Below are positions 23,284 to 32,213 of a stretch of DNA of 64,000 bases, piece after piece. Location of the stretch: NCBI GenBank assembly GCA_036136335.1, contig JAYZQT010000039.1, positions 62,001 through 126,000 on the forward strand. The letters are read 5' to 3'. Origin of the DNA: JAYZQT01 sp036136335 (GTDB lineage Bacteria > Pseudomonadota > Alphaproteobacteria > MPNO01 > UBA830). The position numbers were made by a program, and so were the translations under genes. Numbering within the stretch: position 1 is the stretch's first letter; each line of letters starts with the position of its first letter. The notes under the pieces were generated by a model. That model was not told the origin of the DNA. It saw nothing but the letters and a program-made list of their open reading frames with translations, and made no database searches.

Positions 23284-26200
23284 TCAGTGAAAATCTCGTG
23301 ATGGAAATAGTCTGCGGGTCAGGGTTTTTTGAGCATCGTTGATTGAATTCCCAGTCAGGTCGGTGTGGGCAGGGCTTTTCTCACGGGTGGTTTCGACGGT
23401 GTGTTTGCGCACCAGAGATTCAAAATCCGGTCTGCCAAGTGCGTGCAGGCGATGGGTAAGGTCTTCCATACGATTGGTTATGACGTGGGTGACGCTACCT
23501 TCACGCTGTAGTTTGCCGGTCGCCCGGATCAGCCGGGCTCCCATGACGATCCGACGAAAGCGTTCAAACATTTTTGGCCAGATGATTAGATTGGTGATCC
23601 CGGTTTCGTCTTCCAGCGTGATAAAGATAACTCCACTTGCTGTTCCAGGCCGTTGTCGGATAAGGGCGAGTCCAGCGACGGTGACCTGTGTACCGTCCCT
23701 GGTGTGCAACAGCTGTTTGGCGGGGATGACACGGGTTACATTCAGTTCTTCGCGCAACAGAGCTAGCGGATGTTTTTTTAACGATAAACGTAATGCTCTG
23801 TAATCATGGGTTACCTCTTCCCCAATCGACATGGTGGGAAGAGATACTTTTGGGTCGTTCCGACACTCGCCGGCTTCGAACAGGGGAAGTGGGGTAGGCG
23901 GCAGAGCACGCACTGCCCAGAGTGCTTCACGGCGGCCAAGTTTCATCGATCCGTATCCATCGGCCCTCGCCAGACGCTCCAGAGTGGTAGCTGACAGACG
24001 GGTGCGTAGATACAAGTCTGAGAGGTTTTCAAAAGGTTGGACACGTGACGCAATCAGGGCATTGGCCGCGCTCTTGGAGAGACCTTTGACCTGACGAAGG
24101 CCAAGGCGAAGTGCTCGAGAATCTGTCCCATCCGGTTCCAGTGTATTGTCCCACTTGCTGAAATTTACATCGACGGGGCGAACCTTGACACCGTGTTCTT
24201 TGGCATCGCGGACCAGTTGTGCCGGAGCATAAAAACCCATTGGCTGGCTGTTGAGAAGCGCAGCAGTGAAAACGTCAGGGTAATGTTTTTTCAGCCATGA
24301 AGAGACATACACTAGAAGTGCAAAGCTTGCAGCGTGACTTTCTGGAAAACCGTATTCCCCAAACCCTCTGATTTGATCGAAACATCGCCGGGCGAAATCG
24401 GGATCATACCCGTTGGTGATCATGCCGTTGATCAGCTTTTTTTCAAAAGTATGAATCGTGCCAACATGGCGGAACGTGGCCATAGCTCGGCGTAACTGAT
24501 CGGCCTCTGATGGTGTAAAACCGCCAGCAACAATAGCGATTTTCATTGCCTGTTCCTGAAATAATGGAACGCCGAATGTTTTTCCCAGAACAGCGCGCAG
24601 TTCCTCGGACGGAAATTCTGTTTTTTCGTCGCCGCTTCGGCGACGAAGATAGGGGTGTACCATGTCACCCTGGATCGGCCCTGGTCGGACTATCGCTACT
24701 TCGATGACGAGATCATAAAAATTCCGCGGCTTAAGACGCGGGAGCATGGTCATTTGTGCACGGCTTTCTACCTGGAAGACGCCAACTGAATCCGCTTCAC
24801 ATAGCATATCGTACACAGCCGGATCTTCCGCCGGGACGGTGGCTAGGCTGATTTTTTCCCCATAGTGCTGTTGCAGTAGTTCAAAAGCCTTACGGATGCA
24901 GCTGAGCATCCCAAGACCGAGAATGTCTATCTTCAAAATTCCTAGTGCATCGAGGTCATCTTTGTCCCACTCAATCGTCGTACGGTTTTCCATGGCCGCA
25001 TTGGCGATAGGGACAAGGTCTGATAAGGAATCCTTGGTAATAACGAACCCGCCGACGTGCTGGGATAGATGCCTTGGAAATCCTGTTAGCTCACATGCTA
25101 GGCGGATGGCGAGTGACAGACGGTGTTCGTGCGGGTTGAGGCCTGCTTCACGGAAATGTTCTTTTTTGACTTCACTGGACCCCCACCCCTGGATAGTAGA
25201 AGCGATGGTGGCTACAGTATCTTCTTTTAAACCCATGGCCTTACCGACTTCGCGCACTGCCATGCGGGTGCGATAGTGGACGACGGTTGCTGCCAGTCCG
25301 GCGCGATCACGTCCATACTTGTCATATATGTACTGGATTACTTCTTCACGGCGCTCGTGTTCAAAATCGACATCAATATCGGGTGGTTCGTTACGTTCAG
25401 CGGAGATAAAACGCTCGAATAATAGATCAATACGGGCAGGGTCTATGGCAGTGATGTTGAGGCAGTAACAGACCGCTGAATTCGCTGCTGAACCACGTCC
25501 TTGGCAAAGAATACCCTTGGAGCGGGCATAACGGACGATGTCATTAACGGTCAGAAAGTAGGGTGCGTAGTTTAGTTCATCGATCAGTTTCAGTTCGTGA
25601 TCGATCTGGTTTTGTACCTTGTCCGGCAAACCCTCAGGATACCGGGTTCTGGAGCCTTCCCAAGTGAGCCGGACGAGCTCCGCCTGTGGGGTTGTTCCGG
25701 GTGGTGTGCCTTCATCCGGATATTGGTAGCGTAGTTCATCAAGTGAGAATGTGCAGAGGTCAGCAATTTTGATCGAGTGCGAGACGGCTTCCGGATAGTG
25801 ACGGAACAGGCGGGCCATTTCTTCTGGCCGTTTCAGGTGATGCTCGGCGTTTGCTGCAAGATGAAAACCGGCTTGGTCTATGGTGCAGTGTTCCCGAATG
25901 CAGGTAATTACATCCATCAACGGCTTGCGATCAGAGACATGCATGCATACATCGTTGGTTGCCACCATAGGTACACTGGTTTCAGCCGATAGCTGCGCCA
26001 GTTGCCAGAGTCGGGCGGCATCGTTTCCATTGTAACGACAGCAAGCGGCAAGCCAGATATTACGTGTTAGGGTTTTCTGCAGATATGACAGATGTGCGGT
26101 GTAGGTATTGTTCCATTCTGGTGGTGGCAGAGAGATAAAGATCTGTCCTTTCGAGTGGGCTAACACGTCTTTTAGAAAAATTTTGCATTCGCCCTTGCGA

Positions 26201-26493
26201 GCGCGCCGCCGGCCGAGCGTGATCAGCTGCGACAGCTGGGAATAAGCAATACGATCGGTAGGAAAGCAGAGTAGAGAAGGAGCATCCTGCAGATTGAGCC
26301 GAGCGCCCACGACAAGTTTCAAGCCAGCTTTTTTTGCAGCTTGGTGGGCACGAACGATTCCAGCCAGTGTGTTGTGGTCGGTTACGGCTATTGCAGATAA
26401 ACCAAGGGCGGCAGCCGTCTTTGCCAGTTCATCCGGGTGGGAGGCACCGTAAAGAAAAGAGAAGTTTGTAGTAACTTGAAGTTCGGCATACAT
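23284..26493 (-). CDS. dnaE2: Error-prone DNA polymerase DnaE2 (ImuC)
   Basis: 1069 residues. An N-terminal PHP domain (NFSFLYGASHPDEL, VTDHNTLAG) is followed by the C-family polymerase core with the catalytic Asp pair in PPDIDVDFEHERRE, and a C-terminal OB-fold (VTVAGLALIRQRPG). It replicates across damaged bases together with ImuA and ImuB, causing SOS mutagenesis. The ATG at 26493 lies two bases after the imuB stop; the ten extra codons upstream lie inside imuB and are not used. Length and order match the imuA-imuB-dnaE2 cassette of alphaproteobacteria. Transcription is expected from the LexA-controlled promoter upstream of imuA. Confidence 0.95.
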   Translation of the reverse strand: MYAELQVTTNFSFLYGASHPDELAKTAAALGLSAIAVTDHNTLAGIVRAHQAAKKAGLKLVVGARLNLQDAPSLLCFPTDRIAYSQLSQLITLGRRRARKGECKIFLKDVLAHSKGQIFISLPPPEWNNTYTAHLSYLQKTLTRNIWLAACCRYNGNDAARLWQLAQLSAETSVPMVATNDVCMHVSDRKPLMDVITCIREHCTIDQAGFHLAANAEHHLKRPEEMARLFRHYPEAVSHSIKIADLCTFSLDELRYQYPDEGTPPGTTPQAELVRLTWEGSRTRYPEGLPDKVQNQIDHELKLIDELNYAPYFLTVNDIVRYARSKGILCQGRGSAANSAVCYCLNITAIDPARIDLLFERFISAERNEPPDIDVDFEHERREEVIQYIYDKYGRDRAGLAATVVHYRTRMAVREVGKAMGLKEDTVATIASTIQGWGSSEVKKEHFREAGLNPHEHRLSLAIRLACELTGFPRHLSQHVGGFVITKDSLSDLVPIANAAMENRTTIEWDKDDLDALGILKIDILGLGMLSCIRKAFELLQQHYGEKISLATVPAEDPAVYDMLCEADSVGVFQVESRAQMTMLPRLKPRNFYDLVIEVAIVRPGPIQGDMVHPYLRRRSGDEKTEFPSEELRAVLGKTFGVPLFQEQAMKIAIVAGGFTPSEADQLRRAMATFRHVGTIHTFEKKLINGMITNGYDPDFARRCFDQIRGFGEYGFPESHAASFALLVYVSSWLKKHYPDVFTAALLNSQPMGFYAPAQLVRDAKEHGVKVRPVDVNFSKWDNTLEPDGTDSRALRLGLRQVKGLSKSAANALIASRVQPFENLSDLYLRTRLSATTLERLARADGYGSMKLGRREALWAVRALPPTPLPLFEAGECRNDPKVSLPTMSIGEEVTHDYRALRLSLKKHPLALLREELNVTRVIPAKQLLHTRDGTQVTVAGLALIRQRPGTASGVIFITLEDETGITNLIIWPKMFERFRRIVMGARLIRATGKLQREGSVTHVITNRMEDLTHRLHALGRPDFESLVRKHTVETTREKSPAHTDLTGNSINDAQKTLTRRLFPSRDFH

Positions 26494-26495
26494 TT

Positions 26496-28130
26496 CTATC
26501 CAAACACGCCGTGAACATACCATTGAGGCTGGATTCCGGAGCCGTAGATGCCCTCACGAAAGACCCAGAAACGCTGTCCTCGGCGGTCTTCGACCCTATA
26601 ATAGTCACGAACATTGTTCTGGATGGCCTTGGTGGAACTGTTGTCGAGATAATCCTCGTTGATGTTTTTTTGCTCTGTTTCCAACAGATCGAGTCCATCG
26701 TTCCACCACTCGGTGGCGATGCGCTCCGGCCCGTCAGAACGTTCAACCCGGAAAACCTGTTTGCGCCAGCGAAACATAACTGGGGGATCATCTGGTACTG
26801 GAGCGACAGCCTCTACTTCTTCGGGCCGGGGGAGAAGCCGAAGAGGCCGGGGTCGGTTGGCAAAAGAAGCTCCTGACCGCCAGGGAGTGGCCCGACCTGA
26901 ACGCCGGTGTGCGGTGATGGGGAACGTTGCAATCGCACGTTCGGGAATATGGCTTTCCTGCAAGGCCAACCGCACGATATTTTTTTTACCAAGCCTATTG
27001 CTCAGTCGGTCAGCTAATTCTGCTAAGTCTGATTCTTTTTTCTTTTTATGCTGGTAGAATGTCGATTGGGCTGATGAAAGCCTTTCACTTGCCGAGACCG
27101 TCAGTGTGATGGTGTCGATGCCAAAGGCAGTCTCGATCCTGTCAAGTTTGGTGGTTAACAGGCGAGTTAGATGATCTGCATCACGGCTGGCTTGGCTGGT
27201 GCCAGCTCGAAGTCTGTCAACTGTACCATCAGGGTGATAGAAGGACAGGATCAAGTGACGCGCACCTAGACCATCAGCCTCTAGCATAGACGTGAGATCT
27301 TTGGCTAGGCTGTGGACGGCTTGGGTTATGCTTTCTATTTGGCTGACTGGTTCCGCAAAGGCGATCCGTACATACCAGGGATTGGCCGGGGCAAGAGGAG
27401 AAACCGGTTCGGGTCGATCGCCCAGAGCCTGGTCGAGCCGGTCGGTAACTTCGCTGCCGAAGCGATTGGCAAGAGCTGGGCGCGGTAATGGCATCAGATC
27501 ACCGATCTGATGCAACCCTGTGGCCTGTAACCCCGTGATGATGGCAGGAGAAAGTCTCAGGCCAGCGACTGGCATAGGAGAAAGAATATCCCGTGTCTGG
27601 CCCGTTCGGACAATCGTCCAGTGTCGGCGCTTGTAACGAGTATGACGCACGGCAGCCCAGGCAGCACCAGGAGTGTCGGCTATAGCGGCATAAGTTGTGA
27701 AACCAAGCCTGGTGAGCCTATCTGTCATGTTGCGCATCAGTGCGTCTTCGCTACCAAAGAGATGGATGCAGCCTGTCACGTCCAGCCATATCGATCCGCT
27801 GCCGGCAAATGCGACACCGGATCCTTCTTCATCTGGAGCGGTCCACGGGCTGAACCGGCCGCACCATTCGGCAAGACGGGTCAGTGAGCGGGCTTCCGCA
27901 GCTGTGTCGGCCTCGCTGGTGTGCAGTTCGGGCAGGATAGTCCGGGCATCTGCAAGTGTCATACCGGCGTGGATACCGATCTGATCGGCAGCAGCATTAA
28001 CTGCGTGCAGAAGTAGTTTTCCGCCGATTTCCTGAACCAGGGCGAGTGGGTTATCCAACCAGTCTTGCCGTAAACGGCAAAGACGGTCGGTCGCAAATTT
28101 TGGAAACCATAGAGAAATCACTCGTTTCAT
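26496..28130 (-). CDS. imuB: ImuB, Y-family polymerase-like mutasome subunit
   Basis: 544 residues. The N-terminus MKRVISLWFPKFATDRLCRL is typical of ImuB. The fold is that of Y-family polymerases, but the catalytic acidic residues are missing (LWFPKF in place of the D-containing motif), as known for this inactive family. It links DnaE2 to the beta clamp and to ImuA. The start overlaps the end of imuA by 80 bases in another frame. The C-terminal 100 residues are rich in Pro and Arg, with the final region contacting DnaE2 in the known complex. Confidence 0.93.
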   Translation of the reverse strand: MKRVISLWFPKFATDRLCRLRQDWLDNPLALVQEIGGKLLLHAVNAAADQIGIHAGMTLADARTILPELHTSEADTAAEARSLTRLAEWCGRFSPWTAPDEEGSGVAFAGSGSIWLDVTGCIHLFGSEDALMRNMTDRLTRLGFTTYAAIADTPGAAWAAVRHTRYKRRHWTIVRTGQTRDILSPMPVAGLRLSPAIITGLQATGLHQIGDLMPLPRPALANRFGSEVTDRLDQALGDRPEPVSPLAPANPWYVRIAFAEPVSQIESITQAVHSLAKDLTSMLEADGLGARHLILSFYHPDGTVDRLRAGTSQASRDADHLTRLLTTKLDRIETAFGIDTITLTVSASERLSSAQSTFYQHKKKKESDLAELADRLSNRLGKKNIVRLALQESHIPERAIATFPITAHRRSGRATPWRSGASFANRPRPLRLLPRPEEVEAVAPVPDDPPVMFRWRKQVFRVERSDGPERIATEWWNDGLDLLETEQKNINEDYLDNSSTKAIQNNVRDYYRVEDRRGQRFWVFREGIYGSGIQPQWYVHGVFG

Positions 28131-28851
28131 CTTTCCACTCCATTATCCAATTGGCAGCAGCAGCGCCGCGGCAGCGGAACATATCCACCTGCCAACGTGC
28201 GGTCCCCAGGCCCGGTTTTTTTGCTTGGCCGGTTTCGTTTTCGTCGGTCTGGCCCGAACACCAATCTAAACTTTGGTCACGAGAGACCGCATCCAGCCGC
28301 CAGCGGGTCATGGCGGCACTGGGCGGCGGGTTTTTAGTTTTGGGACGAAGGATAAAACCGGTTACGCCGGTGTTTGCGGCTGCAAGTTGTAATCGGCGGC
28401 TGGCGGTCAGAGATATATCAACCAGCTCACCTACGACGGCGGCAATCCGTTTGCATCGTAGTCCCTCTTCCATTGCCCAGAGTACATCAGCGTCTCGACG
28501 CGTTCGCACCAAAATCAACTGCTCAGGATCTATTCCAAATTGTAAAAAGGCGGGACCATATAGCATACCTGAGTCCAGTATCCGTGGTCGCTCGCACCAA
28601 AGGATTGACCCTTTTTCAGCTTCTTTTGCTAACTTGCCAGCCAACAAAGCACAGAATGCTGTCGCGATTCCGGCGTTGGCGGCAAATACCTCATGCAGGG
28701 CGCCTTGCAGCAAGCCACCGTCTGGCAGATGAGAATCTATTTTCTCGACGCCAAAAGGTAAAACTTGACGTTTTTCTTGGGCCAACGTTCCTCTGAATCC
28801 TTCAAGTTGGCTGATATGTTTTTTTAACCGTTTCAATTCCGTCGAAGTCAA
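28051..28851 (-). CDS. imuA: ImuA, RecA-like mutasome subunit
   Basis: About 267 residues. LPFGVEKIDSHLPDGGLLQGALHEVF is the start of the RecA/SulA-like core (quoted in part), and the C-terminal WIMEWKDE...DRPSLPF segment is typical of ImuA. It supports DnaE2-ImuB translesion synthesis. The frame opens with TTG at 28980, but that TTG is the -35 box of the promoter, so the start must be downstream. TTG at 28851 (or 28836) is the only reasonable start codon before the conserved region; neither has a strong ribosome binding site. The end overlaps imuB by 80 bases. Confidence 0.85.
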   Translation of the reverse strand: MTSTELKRLKKHISQLEGFRGTLAQEKRQVLPFGVEKIDSHLPDGGLLQGALHEVFAANAGIATAFCALLAGKLAKEAEKGSILWCERPRILDSGMLYGPAFLQFGIDPEQLILVRTRRDADVLWAMEEGLRCKRIAAVVGELVDISLTASRRLQLAAANTGVTGFILRPKTKNPPPSAAMTRWRLDAVSRDQSLDWCSGQTDENETGQAKKPGLGTARWQVDMFRCRGAAAANWIMEWKDETSDFSMVSKICDRPSLPFTARLVG

Positions 28852-28940
28852 GTCGTTACTCTTTTTTGAGGAGAAAGGACCCGGTTCCCGGCACTTCCAG
28901 AGAGCCTCGGCATTATATGCCCCACCGTTGTATGAAAAAT

Positions 28941-28955
28941 GTTCTTGTTTTGTTC
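28941..28955 (-). promoter_or_regulatory. LexA box of the imuA-imuB-dnaE2 operon
   Basis: GTTC-TTGTTTT-GTTC on the plus strand (GAAC-N7-GAAC on the transcribed strand) is an exact match to the direct-repeat LexA site of alphaproteobacteria. It overlaps the -10 box (28952-28957) of the imuA promoter, where a repressor would block RNA polymerase. Confidence 0.85.
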
Positions 28956-28980
28956 TATTGAATAATGACAATAATGTCAA
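28952..28980 (-). promoter_or_regulatory. imuA operon promoter
   Basis: Reading the minus strand, a perfect -35 TTGACA (28980-28975) is followed after 17 bases by TAGAAC (28957-28952) as the -10 box. The -35 lies within a palindrome TGACA-N4-TGTCA (28966-28979). The LexA box covers the -10 and start region. The arrangement explains SOS control of the operon. Confidence 0.7.
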
Positions 28981-28996
28981 GCAGGTTTTGTTTTTT

Positions 28997-29042
28997 TTGA
29001 CAAAGGCAGGGGACTGGAAATACGGTCATTGCCATTCCGTAT
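28997..29042 (+). promoter_or_regulatory. Candidate promoter and inverted repeat of the sodium-channel gene
   Basis: TTGACA at 28997-29002 is followed after 18 bases by TACGGT. An inverted repeat, ATACGG (29020-29025) and CCGTAT (29037-29042), overlaps the presumed -10 and start region, where a regulator or RNA hairpin could act. The -10 match is weak (three of six), so this is a modest call. Confidence 0.35.
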
Positions 29043-29082
29043 CGGCTTCCGATAAAACACTTCAATAGCAAGGAGACTGCGT

Positions 29083-29934
29083 TTGAGGACAACCAAACCA
29101 AACATCTTTCTATCCGCACGAGAATGGGTGTACAGGCTGGTAGAAAGCTCGGGTTTTCAGAAAGCAATCATGGCCTTGATTGTCGTTAATGCAATTACGC
29201 TGGGCATGGAAACATCGACAACCGTGATGTCTGTAATCGGCCCCGAATTGCAGTTGTTTGATCAGTTTGTGATTATTGTATTCTGTATTGAACTAACATT
29301 GCGCATCTACGCGCACGGTTTGAAATTTTTTTGCAATTCCTGGAATATTTTTGATTTTTTCGTTGTGGCGATCACCCTGACGCCGTCGAATGATTCACTG
29401 TCTGTTATGCGGGCTTTACGGATTCTTCGTGTTTTACGGCTGATATCCGCCGTACCGAGATTACGTCGTATCGTAACAGCGCTTTTAAATGCAATTCCCG
29501 GTGTGGGTGCCATCAGCGCACTTCTTTTGCTTGTGTTCTATGTATTTTCTGTAATCACAACGAAGCTTTTCGCCGCAGCGTTTCCGGAATGGTTCGGTAC
29601 AATCGGCGCATCTATGTTTTCCCTCTTTCAAATTATGACACTTGAGAGTTGGTCCATGGGGATTGTACGACCGGTAATGGAAACTTATTCATGGGCTTGG
29701 GCTGTTTTTGTTGCGTTTATCATACTATCAAGCTTTACCGTTCTGAATCTTTTCATCGCGATCATCATCGATTCCATGCAAACTTTACACGAAACAGAGA
29801 AAAATCAGGAGGTTGAAGACACCGTCAAGGTGGCTGAGGACGAAAACCAGAAGCGGGTTTCTGAATTTGAGGAACTACGCAGGGAAATCCGGGAATTGAA
29901 ATCCATATTGAACCGGCGTGGACGTGACGGTTGA
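29083..29934 (+). CDS. Voltage-gated sodium channel, NaChBac/BacNav family
   Basis: 283 residues, six membrane segments per subunit. The S4 voltage sensor has Arg at every third position (R110, R113, R116, R119). The selectivity filter TLESWSM (residues 186-192) is the one of NaChBac and NavMs and marks Na+ selectivity. The C-terminus (235-280) is a heptad coiled coil that tetramerises the channel. The start is TTG at 29083, seven bases after AGGAG. It lies in the inner membrane. A sodium channel suits a marine or saline habitat and possible control of motility or pH. It diverges from the imuA operon. Confidence 0.92.
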   Translation: MRTTKPNIFLSAREWVYRLVESSGFQKAIMALIVVNAITLGMETSTTVMSVIGPELQLFDQFVIIVFCIELTLRIYAHGLKFFCNSWNIFDFFVVAITLTPSNDSLSVMRALRILRVLRLISAVPRLRRIVTALLNAIPGVGAISALLLLVFYVFSVITTKLFAAAFPEWFGTIGASMFSLFQIMTLESWSMGIVRPVMETYSWAWAVFVAFIILSSFTVLNLFIAIIIDSMQTLHETEKNQEVEDTVKVAEDENQKRVSEFEELRREIRELKSILNRRGRDG

Positions 29935-29935
29935 A

Positions 29936-30703
29936 CTAACGTGGCGCGAGGAAAAGCCCCTCATAGAGTAATCGCAATCCGAGAATAAACAGAATGGTAT
30001 AGCTTGCTCGCAGAAACCATTTCTGCGAGATAAAACGATTCAACTTGATCCCCATAAACATGCCAATCGGCGCCAAGGGCATCAGGATTAGTGACGCTGA
30101 CAAGTTTGAATAAGTAAGTAATCCCAACCACCAGTACGGCAGGATTTTCAGATAATTTATGAAGCAAAAGAGGATTATAATTGTTCCAACATGTACTCGT
30201 TTGTCGAGTCGTTGCGGAAGAAGGTACATCGCTACGGGCGGCAGGCCAGCGTGTATGACAAAGCTGGTAAACCCGGCAATGGTTCCGAGCACGTAGCCTA
30301 CCGGGTCGGAAACGATCCGTGCTGCTGCTTTCTCACCCCCCGAACGAACAAAGTCTATAAAAAAGACAAGGGCGATAAACCCGACCATAAGCCGGATAAC
30401 CTGATCGTCCATCCAATTAAAAGTACATGCGCCAATTGCAGTGCCGATCAGGCAGCCGATGCCAAGTACCTTGAGACTGCGCGGGTGCCAGTCACGACGA
30501 TAGGCGTGAACACCGATAAGGTCCATCGCGCAAAGTATGGGTAGCATAATTGCAATAGCGGTTGTGGGCGACGATGCTTGTGCAAGGGCAAGGACCCCGA
30601 CGAATCCGACACCACCCCCAAACCCCCCTTTTGATAAACCGGCGAGTAATACAGCGACGATTGCAACGACAGCGAAAATTGGGTCTGCCAGTAGTTGGTT
30701 CAT
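29936..30703 (-). CDS. TSUP (TauE/SafE) family permease
   Basis: 255 residues, about eight membrane helices. The motif GLSKGGFGGGVGFVGVLALA near the start and the second repeat GTIAGFTSFVIHAGLPPVAM place it in the TSUP family, in a subgroup different from the two copies at 20.3-21.9 kb. The stop lies two bases past the stop of the convergent channel gene. The SAM hydroxide adenosyltransferase gene lies 59 bases upstream on the same strand. It may export sulfite or another organic anion; the substrate is unknown. Confidence 0.86.
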   Translation of the reverse strand: MNQLLADPIFAVVAIVAVLLAGLSKGGFGGGVGFVGVLALAQASSPTTAIAIMLPILCAMDLIGVHAYRRDWHPRSLKVLGIGCLIGTAIGACTFNWMDDQVIRLMVGFIALVFFIDFVRSGGEKAAARIVSDPVGYVLGTIAGFTSFVIHAGLPPVAMYLLPQRLDKRVHVGTIIILFCFINYLKILPYWWLGLLTYSNLSASLILMPLAPIGMFMGIKLNRFISQKWFLRASYTILFILGLRLLYEGLFLAPR

Positions 30704-30762
30704 GTAATCCGTTAGTTTGAGGGGCAGCCGAGAAAATTTGGCGTTTGGACCGAGAGGTTAAT

Positions 30763-31509
30763 TTATTTGGTTGAAACGTTTTCAGCTTCGATAACAAGTT
30801 CAGTACCTACGTTGATACCAAGAGTGGTTGCAGCATTTCCTTTATTTATCGCGAACTCGACCAGACCAGAAGAATTTTCGAACCAGAATGCTCCTCCTTC
30901 AGGGAGGTCGGAGAATGTGCGGCCCCGCGAGAGCCGATGGCCATTGATAATCATCTCGGCCGAAGAGGGTACATTTTTCGCCCGAATGCCTGCCATGGCA
31001 TTGCCAAAAGCGTCGAGATAGATAATCTCTTTAAGATCATCGGGCCAATGAGGGCGGCGCACGCCCTCCTCGGAACATTTCCCCGATCGAACTTTTTCCC
31101 CTTGGCAAAGCATGGCTGCAACCGGAGCGAAAAGGTCACGTCCATGAAAGCTGGCTGATAGGTTTTTTGGTTTCCAACAGATACGGCGAAAAGAACTTTG
31201 TTTGGATCGGCGCATGACTATCTCAAACAGACCATTGTCCGGCCCGACAAACCGCCGTCCGTCCGCCTCCACAATACCGGGCGCTCGGTCACTGCCAACA
31301 CCAGGGTCAATCACGCAAAGAAAGACCGCATCGTTTGGAAATACGTCAACCAGGGATGCTAAAAGAAAGGATCCTGCTTTAGGCTGAAAAGGTGGAGCGT
31401 CGTGCAAAAGATCAATCACCGGAATATTTGGTGCCTTGTGCGCAAGTACTGCTTTGATCTGCCCTACATAGGGGCCAACCTCTCCGAAATCAGTAAACAG
31501 AACGATCAT
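30763..31509 (-). CDS. SAM hydroxide adenosyltransferase (DUF62, chlorinase/fluorinase fold)
   Basis: 248 residues. The family motifs are present: LFTDFG (D7), VIDPGVG with D68, R75, and FHGRD with H122. The Asp-Arg-His set is the water-activating triad that distinguishes SAM hydrolases from halogenases. The enzyme splits S-adenosylmethionine into adenosine and methionine in the cytoplasm; its purpose in cells is unclear. It is followed on the same strand by a TSUP permease after 59 bases. Confidence 0.88.
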   Translation of the reverse strand: MIVLFTDFGEVGPYVGQIKAVLAHKAPNIPVIDLLHDAPPFQPKAGSFLLASLVDVFPNDAVFLCVIDPGVGSDRAPGIVEADGRRFVGPDNGLFEIVMRRSKQSSFRRICWKPKNLSASFHGRDLFAPVAAMLCQGEKVRSGKCSEEGVRRPHWPDDLKEIIYLDAFGNAMAGIRAKNVPSSAEMIINGHRLSRGRTFSDLPEGGAFWFENSSGLVEFAINKGNAATTLGINVGTELVIEAENVSTK

Positions 31510-31668
31510 AGGTTTTAATATCTACAGATCATTCTTCTTTGCAACAGGGTTTATAGGAACTAGTGCATTTGTTTGCGGTTTTCTCTTCAAATTTTGTCGC
31601 CGCACCGCATTATGCTACGGTAGGAAAAAAAGATTTCCACTACAAATGTATAGAATTTGAGCCAATAT

Positions 31669-32142
31669 ATGGACCAGAAAGTAACGCCTGCTGCCAACGT
31701 GACGACGATGGAGGAACTCCACGGATTTTTTATTGAAGATCTCGAATTGGGAATGACCGATGTGTATATACGCGCGATAACAGAAACGGATGTCATACAA
31801 TTTTCCCAAATTTCCGGCGATGATAATCCGTTGCACTTGAACGAGGAATTCGCGAAGAAAACCGTATTCAAGGGTCGTATTGTTCACGGGATGCTCAGCT
31901 GTGGGTATATTTCATCTGTTCTGGGTACCAAGCTCCCGGGTCCAGGTTGTGTGTACCTCAACCAGAACCTAAATTTTCGCGCCCCAGTTAGAATTGGTGA
32001 CATTGTCCAGAGCCGGGTGACGATTAGGGACGTTGACATTAAAACCAACAGGGTTGTCTGTGAAGCAGTGTGCTCAATCGGGGAAAAAATAGTTATCGAT
32101 GGTACGGCGACGCTATGGGTTCCCAACCGCCAAATTAAATAA
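31669..32142 (+). CDS. MaoC-family (R)-specific enoyl-CoA hydratase-like protein
   Basis: 157 residues, hot-dog fold. The hydratase site is seen as ISGDDNPLHLNEEFA followed by GRIVHGMLSCGY, with the catalytic Asp and His in D-x(4)-H spacing, as in PhaJ. It would hydrate trans-2-enoyl-CoA to (R)-3-hydroxyacyl-CoA, linking fatty acid oxidation to polyester or lipid synthesis. ATG 31669 is taken as start, although an ATG at 31708 is also possible and neither has a strong ribosome binding site. It stands alone between the SAM hydrolase gene (divergent) and ribF. Confidence 0.87.
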   Translation: MDQKVTPAANVTTMEELHGFFIEDLELGMTDVYIRAITETDVIQFSQISGDDNPLHLNEEFAKKTVFKGRIVHGMLSCGYISSVLGTKLPGPGCVYLNQNLNFRAPVRIGDIVQSRVTIRDVDIKTNRVVCEAVCSIGEKIVIDGTATLWVPNRQIK

Positions 32143-32213
32143 CAAATCTTTCACGCTTCGCGACGGGGAATAGTTTGACTTGACCACTTGCTGTAGGTAC
32201 CAAGGCCGCCGCT

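Noticed and set aside
28852..28980. N-terminal extension of ImuA starting at TTG 28980
   Set aside because: The TTG is the -35 box of the SOS promoter and the first codons cover the LexA site, so this stretch is regulatory rather than coding.
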